NCBI GenBank assembly: GCA_964581605.1 | Contig: CAZOPF010000015.1 | Span: 1-64,000, forward strand | Source of the DNA: CAADGU01 sp964581605 | GTDB taxonomy: Bacteria > Chloroflexota > Anaerolineae > Promineifilales > Promineifilaceae | Direction: 5' to 3' | Length of the DNA stretch: 64,000 nucleotides | Part shown: in pieces, positions 1-8,726 of the stretch | Layout: the number at the start of each line of letters is the position of its first letter | How positions within the stretch are numbered: the first letter of the stretch is position 1 | Notes under the pieces: model-generated | What the model was told of the DNA's origin: nothing | Seen by the model: only the letters and a program-made list of their open reading frames with translations | Databases searched by the model: none | Translations under genes and position numbers: made by a program

Positions 1-49
1 CTCACTGCTCACTGCTCACTGCTCACTGCTCACTGCTCACTGCTCACTG
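1..49. repeat. Tandem 7-bp repeat, seven perfect copies
   Basis: Seven perfect head-to-tail copies of CTCACTG open the window, and a degenerate TTTACTG follows. The block lies 10 bases beyond the stop codon of the minus-strand permease gene, so it is the permease's 3' flank. It resembles one arm of the word-based intergenic hairpins found elsewhere in the window; the complementary arm, if present, would lie outside. A related GTGAG/TCACTG arrangement occurs near 61240. Confidence 0.9.
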
Positions 50-59
50 TTTACTGTTA

Positions 60-1163
60 CTATCCCTTCACCGACCCCGCCATCAACCCACGCACAAAGT
101 ACCGCTGCAAACCAAAGAACACCGCCAACGGCAGCACCATGGAAACAAAGGCCCCGGCCGTCAGCAAATGCCATTCACTCCCCCGCGAACCCACAATCGC
201 CGCCATGCGCTGTGTAACCAGTTCATATTCTGGATTGCCTCCTAAAAAGATTAGCGCCACCAGATAATCGTTCCACACCCACAAGAACTGGAAAATGGCA
301 AACGAAGCTAATGCCGGCACAGATAGTGGCAACACCAGCCGTACAAACACGGTAAAATGAGAAGCGCCATCAATAAAAGCCGACTCCAATGTTTCACGTG
401 GCAGCGTACTGATGTAGTTATAGAGAAGGTAAGTGGCTAAGGCCAACCCAAAACCGGTATGCGCCAGCCAGATCGCCAGGAAAGTGCCATTAATTTCCAA
501 TGCCCGGTAATCTCTCAAAATTGGTACCAGCGCAATTTGCAAGGGCACAACCAACATGGCTACCACCAAAATAAACATCCAACGCCGCCCTGGGAAGCTC
601 ATCCAGGCAAAAGCATAAGCCGCAAAAGCTGCAATGAGAATAGGGATCACCGTAGACGGAATAGCTACCGCCAGACTATTGAGGAATGCGCCAATCATAT
701 TATCACCAGGCACAACCCTCACTTCGCCATCCGGGCTGGTAAATTCAAAATCCTGACCGCCCAGAACTTGCCTATAGTTGTCCAGTGTAAAGTTCCAACT
801 GACAGTCCAGACCTGTTCTTGCACTTGTATTTCACCTATACGTCTGTTGCCGACCCAGATCACTTGCTTGCCATTTGGTGTCTCAATGCCCTCCCGTAAT
901 TCCTCAAAAGTGCCAGTAGCCCCTTCTATTTCCATGATCCCATCAGGATCAAGTCCTGCTTCTCTGGGATTAATGGTCGCCGTCTGTTGCCATTCCCGGT
1001 GTGGCAGTACCTTCCACCAGCCAGAGGTGGCAATGTCGTCCCTGGCGCGAAACGAAGAGATAAAAATCCCCAGCGTGGGAATGGTCCAAAGCAAAATAAT
1101 CAAAAGAAGGGCGCCGTTAATAAACAGGCTACTCAGTCGTTTTTTTCTTTTTGCGCTGCTCAT
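60..1163 (-). CDS. Carbohydrate ABC transporter permease, MalG/AglG type
   Basis: This 367-residue inner-membrane subunit of a binding-protein-dependent sugar importer forms the translocation path with the permease encoded just upstream. A first membrane segment at about residues 13-35 is followed by a roughly 110-residue extracytoplasmic insertion, then five more segments. The cytoplasmic EAA loop that docks the ATPase is visible (ESAFIDGASHF, about residue 262). MalG proteins are usually near 280-300 residues; the greater length and inserted loop resemble AglG of alpha-glucoside importers, which is inference. Only one base separates it from the upstream permease gene, so the two are co-translated. 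No ATPase gene is present in the operon inside the window; it may lie beyond the left edge or be a shared MsmK-type subunit. Confidence 0.9.
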   Translation of the reverse strand: MSSAKRKKRLSSLFINGALLLIILLWTIPTLGIFISSFRARDDIATSGWWKVLPHREWQQTATINPREAGLDPDGIMEIEGATGTFEELREGIETPNGKQVIWVGNRRIGEIQVQEQVWTVSWNFTLDNYRQVLGGQDFEFTSPDGEVRVVPGDNMIGAFLNSLAVAIPSTVIPILIAAFAAYAFAWMSFPGRRWMFILVVAMLVVPLQIALVPILRDYRALEINGTFLAIWLAHTGFGLALATYLLYNYISTLPRETLESAFIDGASHFTVFVRLVLPLSVPALASFAIFQFLWVWNDYLVALIFLGGNPEYELVTQRMAAIVGSRGSEWHLLTAGAFVSMVLPLAVFFGLQRYFVRGLMAGSVKG

Positions 1164-1164
1164 C

Positions 1165-2328
1165 TTAAAATGCCTCCTGCTCTCTAAACTGCTTCAGGTT
1201 ATAGATCATGACCGGAATAACGGCGATGAGTAACACAATGGCAATGGCCGAACCGAAACCGGAATTGCGATTGGTGAAGGATTGCCTGTAAAACTGGGTG
1301 GCAATAACGTGTGTGCCAAATTGCCCACCAGTCATTACCCAGACCACATCAAAAATCTTCAAGGTGAAGATGACGATAGTCGTCCAGACGGTGATGAGTG
1401 TGCCGCGAATGTATGGGACCATGATGCCGAAAAATATGCGAAACTCACTGGCGCCATCCATACGGCCGGCTTCCAGCAGTTCCTCAGGAATACCTTTCAA
1501 CGCGGCCGAAAACAGCACCATGGAGAAGCCCGTTTGCAACCAGATCACAATTACAATCAGGAAGAGATTGTTCCAGGGGGCAATATCAACCCATTGGGCC
1601 CAGGCTTTTGGCTCACCGCCTAAAGCGACCAGGATGGCATTGAGCAGGCCGATTTGTGTTTGACCAGCCGGCCGGTATTCATAGATGAAGTTCCAGATGA
1701 TGCTGGCGCCCACAAAGGAGATAGCCATGGGCAGAAAGATGAGGGATTTGGCCAGCTTCTCATAGCGGCTGCGGTCAGCCAGAACGGCAATGAGTAAGCC
1801 AAAGACAACCGAAAAGGTGCTGCCGAATACGATCCACATGATGTTGTTGCGAAATGCTTCCAGCATCACTCGTTCGGTGAATACAGCCACATAGTTACTC
1901 AGGCCAACAAACCCTTCACTGTTGATCAGCTCTACTACACTCAGCCCCTCGGCCGGGCCGTCCCGATCAAACAGGCTTATCCAAAACGTGCGGACGGTGG
2001 GGATTGCCAGGTACCAGGCCAGGATGGCCATGGCCGGCCCGACGAAGACAAACGGTTGGAGTCGTTCTGTCCATTGGCTGGGCAGCCGTTCGACAATGCC
2101 GTTGAAAATCCAATACAAAAGGGCTACACCCCCCACACCCCAAACAATGGCAACCAGGGTGATGACCCAGCGGGGGGCATCACTGTCACGCAGAAAGAGA
2201 AAACCCAGGTAGAGTACATAAAAGGCAATAGCGGGAATGGCAATAGCCAGCGCCACACGCCCGATAAAAGAAAGAATCCCAACTCCCGCCGATTGACTTT
2301 GTTTTTCTTTTTCACTCACGTAGTTCAT
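1165..2328 (-). CDS. Carbohydrate ABC transporter permease, MalF/AglF type
   Basis: This 387-residue membrane protein is the partner permease of the gene that follows it. Two N-terminal membrane segments (about residues 20-45 and 55-75) precede a core of six. The EAA loop reads EELLEAGRMDGASEF at about residue 280. It belongs to the MalF/UgpA group of CUT1 sugar importers. It lies 74 bases after the binding-protein gene, and the spacer holds a 14-bp hairpin that may set differential expression between the abundant binding protein and the permeases. Sugar specificity cannot be read from the sequence; an alpha-glucoside is the best guess from the overall resemblance to AglEFG. Confidence 0.9.
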   Translation of the reverse strand: MNYVSEKEKQSQSAGVGILSFIGRVALAIAIPAIAFYVLYLGFLFLRDSDAPRWVITLVAIVWGVGGVALLYWIFNGIVERLPSQWTERLQPFVFVGPAMAILAWYLAIPTVRTFWISLFDRDGPAEGLSVVELINSEGFVGLSNYVAVFTERVMLEAFRNNIMWIVFGSTFSVVFGLLIAVLADRSRYEKLAKSLIFLPMAISFVGASIIWNFIYEYRPAGQTQIGLLNAILVALGGEPKAWAQWVDIAPWNNLFLIVIVIWLQTGFSMVLFSAALKGIPEELLEAGRMDGASEFRIFFGIMVPYIRGTLITVWTTIVIFTLKIFDVVWVMTGGQFGTHVIATQFYRQSFTNRNSGFGSAIAIVLLIAVIPVMIYNLKQFREQEAF

Positions 2329-2351
2329 GTGCCCTCTCCTCCAAGTTGGGT

Positions 2352-2384
2352 TAGTAGGGGCAGGTACAAGACCTGCCCCTACTA
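2352..2384. repeat. Intergenic perfect hairpin (GTAGGGGC family)
   Basis: A 14-bp perfect inverted repeat (TAGTAGGGGCAGGT and its complement) surrounds the 5-base loop ACAAG. It lies between the binding-protein stop codon and the permease start on the minus strand. There is no T-tract, so it is more likely an mRNA-stabilising or processing hairpin than a factor-independent terminator. Related GTAGGG(G)C hairpins occur at 12846-12876 and 20119-20146. Confidence 0.85.
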
Positions 2385-2402
2385 CAAACTACTCACAAAA
2401 AG

Positions 2403-5159
2403 CTATTCAGGCCAGGTAGCGTCAATCTCTTGCATGGCGGTATCCAGGTCAATGGAACCGGCGACGTAGCTGGAGATTTGTTCCCAGAAGGAGCCAGCGC
2501 CGACTTCACCGGGCATCAGGTCAGAGCCGTCGAAGCGGAAGCTGGTGGCCTGGCTAACCAGTTCGGAGACGCCCCAGTCCAGGGGGGAGCCATACATATC
2601 CTCGGTAGCGGTCTGGTGGGCGGCAATGGCGCCACCTCCTTCCATCCAACCACTGACGGATTGTGGGGTGGTGAAGTATTCCATGAGCGCCCGGACTTCG
2701 GGACGGTCATTGAACATGGCAATGAGGTCACCAGCGACGAGGAAGGGACGGCCGTAAGCCTCATCCACTGGCGGCAGATAGAAGAAGTCATAATCCACGC
2801 CATACTCCGTGCCTTCAGGGAAGAAGCTGGTGATGAAGTTGGCCTGCTTGTGCAGCCAGCACTGGGGCGGGTCTTCAAACATCGGGCCGGGGGAATCGCC
2901 AAAGAAGGTGGAGACAATGGAGGAACGGCCGCCGAGCACATAATCATCATTGAACCACAACTCGCTCCAGGTCTCGATGGCATTCTTCACTTCGGGAGAG
3001 TCAAAGGGCAATGTACCGGCCACCCAGGCATCGTAGTTCTCCAGGGAGGTGGTGCGCAGCATCATCTCTTCCGTCCAGTCAGTCGCTACCCAACCGGTAG
3101 CCGCGCCAGACTCAATACCAATACACCAGGCGGTGTCGCCATCGTCGGCAATCATTTGGGTCAGCGCCACCAACTCTTCCCAGGTTTCGGGGATTTCATA
3201 TCCGGCCGCGTCCCAGGCCGCTTTGGGATACCAGACCAGGCTCTTGCCGGAGAAGCGGTGCATGACACCCATCTCCTGGCCGTCCACGGTGTTGAATTCA
3301 CGCCAGCCCTGGTTGTACTGCTGCGAGAGCCATTCTTCAGACATGAACTCCGTCACCGGAATCACATCGCCGCTGCGCACAAAGTTGGCAAAGAGGCCGG
3401 GCTGGGGGAAGTCCACGATGTCCGGGGCATCACCCGCATCCACCCGAATGGCAATGGAGCCTTCGAACTCTTTGTTGCCGATGTAGTTGACGGTAATGCC
3501 GGTCGCCTCTTCAAAAGCAGCCATAGATTCGGCGAACTTCACCCCATCCGGGTCGTTGCCTTCAAAAGCGCCGTCTACAGTCACGGTGGCGCCAGCAAAC
3601 TCACCATTGATAGCCCGTTCCAGGAAACCACCAGGCGGGTAGGCAAAACCAACATCGGGCATTTCGGCCGCTGGTTCTTCTTCAGTAATGCTGGCGCTGC
3701 CTTCAACACCTTCGGGCCAGGTAGCGTCAATAGCTTGCATGGCGGTATCCAGGTCAATGGAACCGGCGACGTAGCTGGAGATTTGTTCCCAGAAGGAGCC
3801 AGCGCCGACTTCACCGGGCATCAGGTCAGAGCCGTCGAAGCGGAAGCTGGTGGCCTGGCTAACCAGTTCGGAGACGCCCCAGTCCAGGGGGGAGCCATAC
3901 ATATCCTCGGTAGCGGTCTGGTGGGCGGCAATGGCGCCACCTCCTTCCATCCAACCACTGACGGATTGTGGGGTGGTGAAGTATTCCATGAGCGCCCGGA
4001 CTTCGGGACGGTCATTGAACATGGCAATGAGGTCACCAGCGACGAGGAAGGGACGGCCGTAAGCCTCATCCACTGGCGGCAGATAGAAGAAGTCATAATC
4101 CACGCCATACTCCGTGCCTTCAGGGAAGAAGCTGGTGATGAAGTTGGCCTGCTTGTGCAGCCAGCACTGGGGCGGGTCTTCAAACATCGGGCCGGGGGAA
4201 TCGCCAAAGAAGGTGGAGACAATGGAGGAACGGCCGCCGAGCACATAATCATCATTGAACCACAACTCGCTCCAGGTCTCGATGGCATTCTTCACTTCGG
4301 GAGAGTCAAAGGGCAATGTACCGGCCACCCAGGCATCGTAGTTCTCCAGGGAGGTGGTGCGCAGCATCATCTCTTCCGTCCAGTCAGTCGCTACCCAACC
4401 GGTAGCCGCGCCAGACTCAATACCAATACACCAGGCGGTGTCGCCATCGTCGGCAATCATTTGGGTCAGCGCCACCAACTCTTCCCAGGTTTCGGGGATT
4501 TCATATCCGGCCGCGTCCCAGGCCGCTTTGGGATACCAGACCAGGCTCTTGCCGGAGAAGCGGTGCATGACACCCATCTCCTGGCCGTCCACGGTGTTGA
4601 ATTCACGCCAGCCCTGGTTGTACTGCTGCGAGAGCCATTCTTCAGACATGAACTCCGTCACCGGAATCACATCGCCGCTGCGCACAAAGTTGGCAAAGAG
4701 GCCGGGCTGGGGGAAGTCCACGATGTCCGGGGCATCACCCGCATCCACCCGAATGGCAATGGAGCCTTCGAACTCTTTGTTGCCGATGTAGTTGACGGTA
4801 ATGCCGGTCGCCTCTTCAAAAGCAGCCATAGATTCGGCGAACTTCACCCCATCCGGGTCGTTGCCTTCAAAAGCGCCGTCTACAGTCACGGTGGCGCCAG
4901 CAAACTCACCATTGATAGCCCGTTCCAGGAAACCACCAGGCGGGTAATCAAAAGAAACCTCAGGCATTTCTTCGGCCGGCTCTTCGGCTGTTTCTTCTTC
5001 TGGAGCTACTTCTTCTGGTTCTTCGGCTGATTCTTCAGGAGCCGTTTCTTGCGTGGTCGTTTCTTCGGTCGGTTCTTCTGTGTCACCGCCGCATGTGGCC
5101 AGGAAGAGGGCGAGTACCAACAAAATGCTCACTACTCTGAATAGATGTTTTACTTTCAT
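2403..5159 (-). CDS. Sugar ABC transporter binding lipoprotein with duplicated binding domain
   Basis: This 918-residue exported lipoprotein should capture sugar for the adjacent permeases. I placed the start at MKVKHLF because AGGAGG (5169-5174) stands nine bases upstream and a lipoprotein signal follows, ending in LATC with Cys at residue 23. Thr before the Cys is less common than Gly, Ala or Ser. An acidic Glu/Thr/Pro-rich linker covers about residues 24-70. Two complete family-1 type solute-binding domains then follow with a period of 435 residues, identical except at their edges (MPEVSFDY against MPDVGFAY at the beginning, QAIDATWPE against QEIDATWPE at the end). Family members normally hold one domain of 400-450 residues. 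The domain resembles AglE-type alpha-glucoside binding proteins (NYIGNKEFEGSIAIRVDAG). A covalent tandem receptor is the literal reading; an assembly error is less likely because the copy borders differ. Confidence 0.85.
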   Translation of the reverse strand: MKVKHLFRVVSILLVLALFLATCGGDTEEPTEETTTQETAPEESAEEPEEVAPEEETAEEPAEEMPEVSFDYPPGGFLERAINGEFAGATVTVDGAFEGNDPDGVKFAESMAAFEEATGITVNYIGNKEFEGSIAIRVDAGDAPDIVDFPQPGLFANFVRSGDVIPVTEFMSEEWLSQQYNQGWREFNTVDGQEMGVMHRFSGKSLVWYPKAAWDAAGYEIPETWEELVALTQMIADDGDTAWCIGIESGAATGWVATDWTEEMMLRTTSLENYDAWVAGTLPFDSPEVKNAIETWSELWFNDDYVLGGRSSIVSTFFGDSPGPMFEDPPQCWLHKQANFITSFFPEGTEYGVDYDFFYLPPVDEAYGRPFLVAGDLIAMFNDRPEVRALMEYFTTPQSVSGWMEGGGAIAAHQTATEDMYGSPLDWGVSELVSQATSFRFDGSDLMPGEVGAGSFWEQISSYVAGSIDLDTAMQAIDATWPEGVEGSASITEEEPAAEMPDVGFAYPPGGFLERAINGEFAGATVTVDGAFEGNDPDGVKFAESMAAFEEATGITVNYIGNKEFEGSIAIRVDAGDAPDIVDFPQPGLFANFVRSGDVIPVTEFMSEEWLSQQYNQGWREFNTVDGQEMGVMHRFSGKSLVWYPKAAWDAAGYEIPETWEELVALTQMIADDGDTAWCIGIESGAATGWVATDWTEEMMLRTTSLENYDAWVAGTLPFDSPEVKNAIETWSELWFNDDYVLGGRSSIVSTFFGDSPGPMFEDPPQCWLHKQANFITSFFPEGTEYGVDYDFFYLPPVDEAYGRPFLVAGDLIAMFNDRPEVRALMEYFTTPQSVSGWMEGGGAIAAHQTATEDMYGSPLDWGVSELVSQATSFRFDGSDLMPGEVGAGSFWEQISSYVAGSIDLDTAMQEIDATWPE
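2429..4946. repeat. Direct tandem duplication of 1305 bp inside the binding-protein gene
   Basis: The segment 2429-3641 recurs at 3734-4946 with an offset of exactly 1305 bases (435 codons). I found no mismatch in the portions compared, and translations of both copies agree in several frames. Divergence begins abruptly at both edges: CTC against AGC near 2427/3732, and the bases after 3641/4946. That pattern suggests an old duplication homogenised by gene conversion, or a very recent duplication with edited borders. Confidence 0.9.
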
Positions 5160-5268
5160 TTTTCTTTTCCTCCTATGGAAAGTTGATAAATTGTTTGAAT
5201 TGGGATTGTGCAAATTCCTTTTAATTTTGTCAGATGTTTGCCTCCTTTCTATATTATTTGGGTATTGA

Positions 5269-5298
5269 GATGTTGAGCAGGGGAAATATCTCAACATC
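5269..5298. repeat. Inverted repeat between lacI-type gene and binding-protein gene
   Basis: GATGTTGAG and its exact complement CTCAACATC flank a 12-base spacer, just downstream of the regulator's stop codon on the minus strand and about 110 bases upstream of the binding-protein start. No T-run follows. It could be a weak terminator or attenuator that separates regulator from transporter, or a regulator site for the transporter genes. The rest of 5160-5305 shows only the ribosome-binding site. Confidence 0.5.
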
Positions 5299-5305
5299 GC
5301 AGTGA

Positions 5306-6319
5306 CTAACTATGTGGTGGGGCAGTTGTATCCCGTATCACCAATGTTGTTGGCAGAATTATCTCTTGCGGCCGTGATAGCGGATTGATAATTTCACTCA
5401 GCAGCAGTTCCGCACCCTGCACACCAGATTCATATAAGTGCTGGCGGATAGTAGTGAGATGCAAAAATTCGGCGATCTCAATGTCGTCATAGCCGATGAC
5501 CGATAATTGCTCCGGCACTTTTAGCCCCAGGTCTTGGGCAGCACGTAATACACCAAACGCCTGGGTATCGCTATAGGCGAATATGGCGGTGGGCGGGTTT
5601 GGCAGGGTCAATAATTCGTGGGCCAGGCGGCGTGCTTCACGGCGAGTTAGCTCCCCCTGGCGATGGTATTCCGGGCGGAACTCGATACCAGCGTTGGCTA
5701 ATGCCTGGCGATACCCTGCATATCTGTCGGCAACGGGGCGAAAACCAAACGGGCTTTCTTGCAGCAAATCACTGATGTAGCCAATATTGCGGTGGCCCAG
5801 GTCTATGAGGTGTTGGGTGGCCTGGCGGCCGCCGGCCACATCATCAATCATGACATGACTGAGCCGGGGGTGCATTCCATCAATCAGTACGGTGGGCATA
5901 CCAGCCTGAATAAAGTTTTCAACTTCTTCATCGTCAGGGGGGAGAGTCATAATGAGCAAACCATCTACTCGTTCCTGCCGGGGCACATCGCGGAAGCAGT
6001 CATTGCGCCGGGCGACAGTTTCCACGTTGTAGATGATGAAATCGTATTCGCTGTCGGCGAGGGCGGCTTCTACACCGCGCAGGCGTTCGACGTAGGACGG
6101 CCGTATAAAAAACGGCGCAATCACCCCAATCGTCATCGTCCGGCCGAGCGAGAGGCGTCGGGCGATGGGGCTGGGGGAATAGTTCAGCTCCTCGATGGCG
6201 GTCTGGACTTTTTGGCGGGTGATGGGGGAGACGGCCGTGCTGTCATTCAACACGCGCGATACTGTTGCCACGCCGACGCCGGCGCGTTTGGCGACATCTC
6301 GAATGGTTGCATTAGCCAT
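5306..6319 (-). CDS. LacI-family transcriptional regulator of the sugar importer
   Basis: This 337-residue repressor has an N-terminal LacI helix-turn-helix (IRDVAKRAGVGVATVSRVLN, residues 5-24) and a periplasmic-binding-protein-like effector domain to the C-terminus. The start at MANATIRD is favoured because GAGGAG lies five bases upstream (6325-6330); longer readings add residues without family support. It is the first gene of the operon that continues into the binding protein and permeases, and its own promoter carries a 14-bp palindrome with the CG centre typical of LacI operators. Autoregulation and sugar-dependent induction of the whole operon are therefore likely. The effector sugar is unknown. 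Confidence 0.92.
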   Translation of the reverse strand: MANATIRDVAKRAGVGVATVSRVLNDSTAVSPITRQKVQTAIEELNYSPSPIARRLSLGRTMTIGVIAPFFIRPSYVERLRGVEAALADSEYDFIIYNVETVARRNDCFRDVPRQERVDGLLIMTLPPDDEEVENFIQAGMPTVLIDGMHPRLSHVMIDDVAGGRQATQHLIDLGHRNIGYISDLLQESPFGFRPVADRYAGYRQALANAGIEFRPEYHRQGELTRREARRLAHELLTLPNPPTAIFAYSDTQAFGVLRAAQDLGLKVPEQLSVIGYDDIEIAEFLHLTTIRQHLYESGVQGAELLLSEIINPLSRPQEIILPTTLVIRDTTAPPHS

Positions 6320-6420
6320 GCCGTCTCCTCTTTCTGCAAACAGCAAACTACCCCTAGCAGGACAACCAGGTAAGGTAAAACAACGATGGGGGGTTCGACG
6401 TTTTGGAGATTAGAACCGTA

Positions 6421-6434
6421 TGGAACCGGTTCCA
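6421..6434. promoter_or_regulatory. LacI-type operator
   Basis: TGGAACCGGTTCCA is a perfect 14-bp palindrome with a central CG. It lies directly downstream of the -10 box of the regulator's promoter, where a bound repressor would block initiation. Confidence 0.8.
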
Positions 6435-6444
6435 ATTAGGCCAT

Positions 6445-6473
6445 ACTATACAATAGCCCAAAATAGTTGTCAA
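6445..6473 (-). promoter_or_regulatory. Sigma-70 type promoter of the lacI-sugar importer operon
   Basis: On the minus strand TTGACA (6468-6473) is followed after exactly 17 bases by TATAGT (6445-6450). Initiation is expected near 6438, just before the palindromic operator, giving a leader of roughly 120 bases to the regulator's start. Confidence 0.85.
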
Positions 6474-6588
6474 GAAATTGGTGGCGGGTAAACAGCACTT
6501 GAGAGAAGAATCAACAACATTGGGCAGGCGATAAAAAGGGTGTGTAGGACTGGTGCGGAAAGGGGCGTTTTTTGATACGCTATGCCTC

Positions 6589-8694
6589 ATGATCCCAATT
6601 GACCCCACACTCCTCCCGTTTTTTCAGCCGCAAGGCATTGTGTTGGTAGGGGCCTCGGCCGACCCGACCAAGCTCGGTTTTGGCGTAGCCCGTAACCTGT
6701 TGCAAAGCGATTACAAGGGGGCCATCCACTTTGTCAATCCCAAGGGGGGAGTGTTGCTGTCACGGCCGTTGCACACCCACATTGCCGACGTTCCCCCACC
6801 GGTTGACCTGGCCTTCCTGCTCATCCCCGCCCCCTTTGTGCCCCAGGCTTTGCGCGAATGTGGGCAAAAGGGCATCCGGGCGGCAATCATTGCCGCGGGT
6901 GGCTTCCGAGAGACGGGCGCAACGGGGGCGTCTCTGGAAGATGAATGTCTGCGTATCGCCCGTGATTTTGAGATGCGGCTGATGGGGCCAAACTGCATTG
7001 GTTTGCTGGATACTCATTTGCCGTTTGACGCCACCTTTTTGCCGCCGCCAGGACCAACGCCGGGCGCGGTCGCTTTCATCTCCCATTCTGGCGCGATTTG
7101 TGCGGCGGTGGTGGATTGGGCGCGGGGGCAGGGTTTTGGCCTGTCCCGGCTGGTCAGCCTGGGCAACCAGCTAGATGTGTGCGAGACGGATGTGCTGCCC
7201 GCCATTGTCGCCGACCCGTATACGCGGGTGATCACCATGTATCTGGAAGGGGTGACAGACGGCCGTCGCTTCTTGCGAGTGGCGCAATCTGTCACCCGGC
7301 ACAAACCGGTGCTGGCGCTGAAAGTGGGGCGCTTTGCCGGTGGGCGGCAGGCGGTGGCTTCCCATACTGGCGCATTGGCCGGCGCGGATGCTGCTTTTGA
7401 TGCTGCTTTTCGATGCGCGGGCATCATTCGCGCCCAGACCAATGAAGAGTTGTTTGATTGGGCGCGGGCGCTGGCCTGGTCGCCACTGCCGCGTGGCCCA
7501 CGGGTGGCGGTGTTAACCAATGCTGGTGGGCCAGGGGTCACGGCCGTAGACGCCATCGAATCGGCGGGGCTGCAACTGGCCACCTTGCAGCCGGAGACGG
7601 AAGCCCAGTTGTGTGCCGTATTGCCGCCGGCCGCCAGCGTACATAATCCGGTGGACATGCTGGCAGGTGCATCGCCGGAGCAATACGCGGACTGCCTGCG
7701 CCTGCTGCTGGCGGATGAAGGGGTGGACAGCGTGCTGCTCATTCTGCCACCGCCGCCCATGTATTCGGCCGGCGGTGTCGCCAAAGCCATCATTCCCACC
7801 ATTTACGCAGCCACAAAGCCGGTGCTGGTGACGCTGATGGGTGAGCGGCTGATTCAGGAAGCGATGGAACATTTCCGGGCGGCGCGGGTGCCGGAATACC
7901 GTTTCCCGGAGCGGACGGTGGCGGCGCTGGCAGTCTTGACGCGCTATGCTGCCTATGTGCAGCAGCCAGCGATGGCGCCGCTGGTGCTGCCAGATGTGCA
8001 GCCGGAACGGGCACAGCATGCGTTAACACAGATGGAGGGGGGATGGTTGCCACCAACGGCCGTGACCCAACTCCTCACCGCCTATGGTATCGCCGTCCCG
8101 GCCAGCCAGGTGGCGCAAGATGCGGCCGAGGCAGCCTCTCTTGCCCGGCAAATGGGTTTCCCGGTGGCTTTGAAACTGGCCGCGGAAGGCATCACGCACA
8201 AATCGGACGTGGGTGGAGTGCGGTTGGGGCTGATGGATGAGACGGCCGTGCAAACCGCTTTCGCCGATATGCTGGCAAAAGTGCAGCAGGTAGAGCCAGA
8301 GGCCATTATCAAAGGTGTTCTGGTGCAGCAAATGATCCCGGCCGGGCAGGAAGTGATCGTGGGCGTCACCCGTGATCCGCAGTTTGGGCCGCTGCTGATG
8401 TTTGGTTCGGGTGGGGTGGAAGTGGAAGGGTTGGGGGATGTGGCCTTCGCCCTGGCGCCATTAACCGAAGCGGACGTGGAGTACCTGCTCAGCCAAACCT
8501 GGGCGGGTCGCAAACTGGCCGGTTTTCGCCATTTGCCGCCAGCCGACCGCACGGCCGTGCGCCGGACCTTGTTTCGCCTGGGACAACTGGCCGCCGATTT
8601 CCCGCAGTTGGTGGAAATTGAGATTAACCCGCTGCTGGTCTTGCCAGATGGCCAGGGGGTGTGGGCGGTGGATGCGCGGGCGAGAGTGGGGTGA
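6589..8694 (+). CDS. Acyl-CoA synthetase (NDP/ADP-forming), fused alpha-beta type
   Basis: This 701-residue enzyme interconverts an acyl-CoA, ADP and phosphate with the free acid, CoA and ATP, as in acetate formation or organic acid activation. A CoA-binding Rossmann domain begins at the N-terminus (GIVLVGASADPTKLG), a succinyl-CoA-ligase-like domain follows (FISHSGAICAAVVDWA), and SHTGALAG near residue 250 holds the histidine expected to be phosphorylated. The last 220 residues form the ATP-grasp beta part (GFPVALKLAAEGITHKSDVG). Fused forms of about 700 residues are standard for the family. I chose the ATG at 6589; a GTG at 6553 would add 12 residues. The gene stands alone, divergent from the sugar operon, and ends 32 bases before the converging prmA. 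Confidence 0.88.
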   Translation: MIPIDPTLLPFFQPQGIVLVGASADPTKLGFGVARNLLQSDYKGAIHFVNPKGGVLLSRPLHTHIADVPPPVDLAFLLIPAPFVPQALRECGQKGIRAAIIAAGGFRETGATGASLEDECLRIARDFEMRLMGPNCIGLLDTHLPFDATFLPPPGPTPGAVAFISHSGAICAAVVDWARGQGFGLSRLVSLGNQLDVCETDVLPAIVADPYTRVITMYLEGVTDGRRFLRVAQSVTRHKPVLALKVGRFAGGRQAVASHTGALAGADAAFDAAFRCAGIIRAQTNEELFDWARALAWSPLPRGPRVAVLTNAGGPGVTAVDAIESAGLQLATLQPETEAQLCAVLPPAASVHNPVDMLAGASPEQYADCLRLLLADEGVDSVLLILPPPPMYSAGGVAKAIIPTIYAATKPVLVTLMGERLIQEAMEHFRAARVPEYRFPERTVAALAVLTRYAAYVQQPAMAPLVLPDVQPERAQHALTQMEGGWLPPTAVTQLLTAYGIAVPASQVAQDAAEAASLARQMGFPVALKLAAEGITHKSDVGGVRLGLMDETAVQTAFADMLAKVQQVEPEAIIKGVLVQQMIPAGQEVIVGVTRDPQFGPLLMFGSGGVEVEGLGDVAFALAPLTEADVEYLLSQTWAGRKLAGFRHLPPADRTAVRRTLFRLGQLAADFPQLVEIEINPLLVLPDGQGVWAVDARARVG

Positions 8695-8726
8695 TCCGCG
8701 AAGAACGCGAAGTGGCGCGAAGATTT

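Noticed and set aside
1..49. Possible CRISPR array
   Set aside because: The unit is only 7 bases with no spacers; it is a simple tandem repeat.
2430..5030. An 866-codon open frame on the plus strand, opposite the duplicated binding-protein gene
   Set aside because: It is the antisense shadow of a GC-rich duplicated gene; the minus strand has signal peptide, ribosome-binding site and family match.
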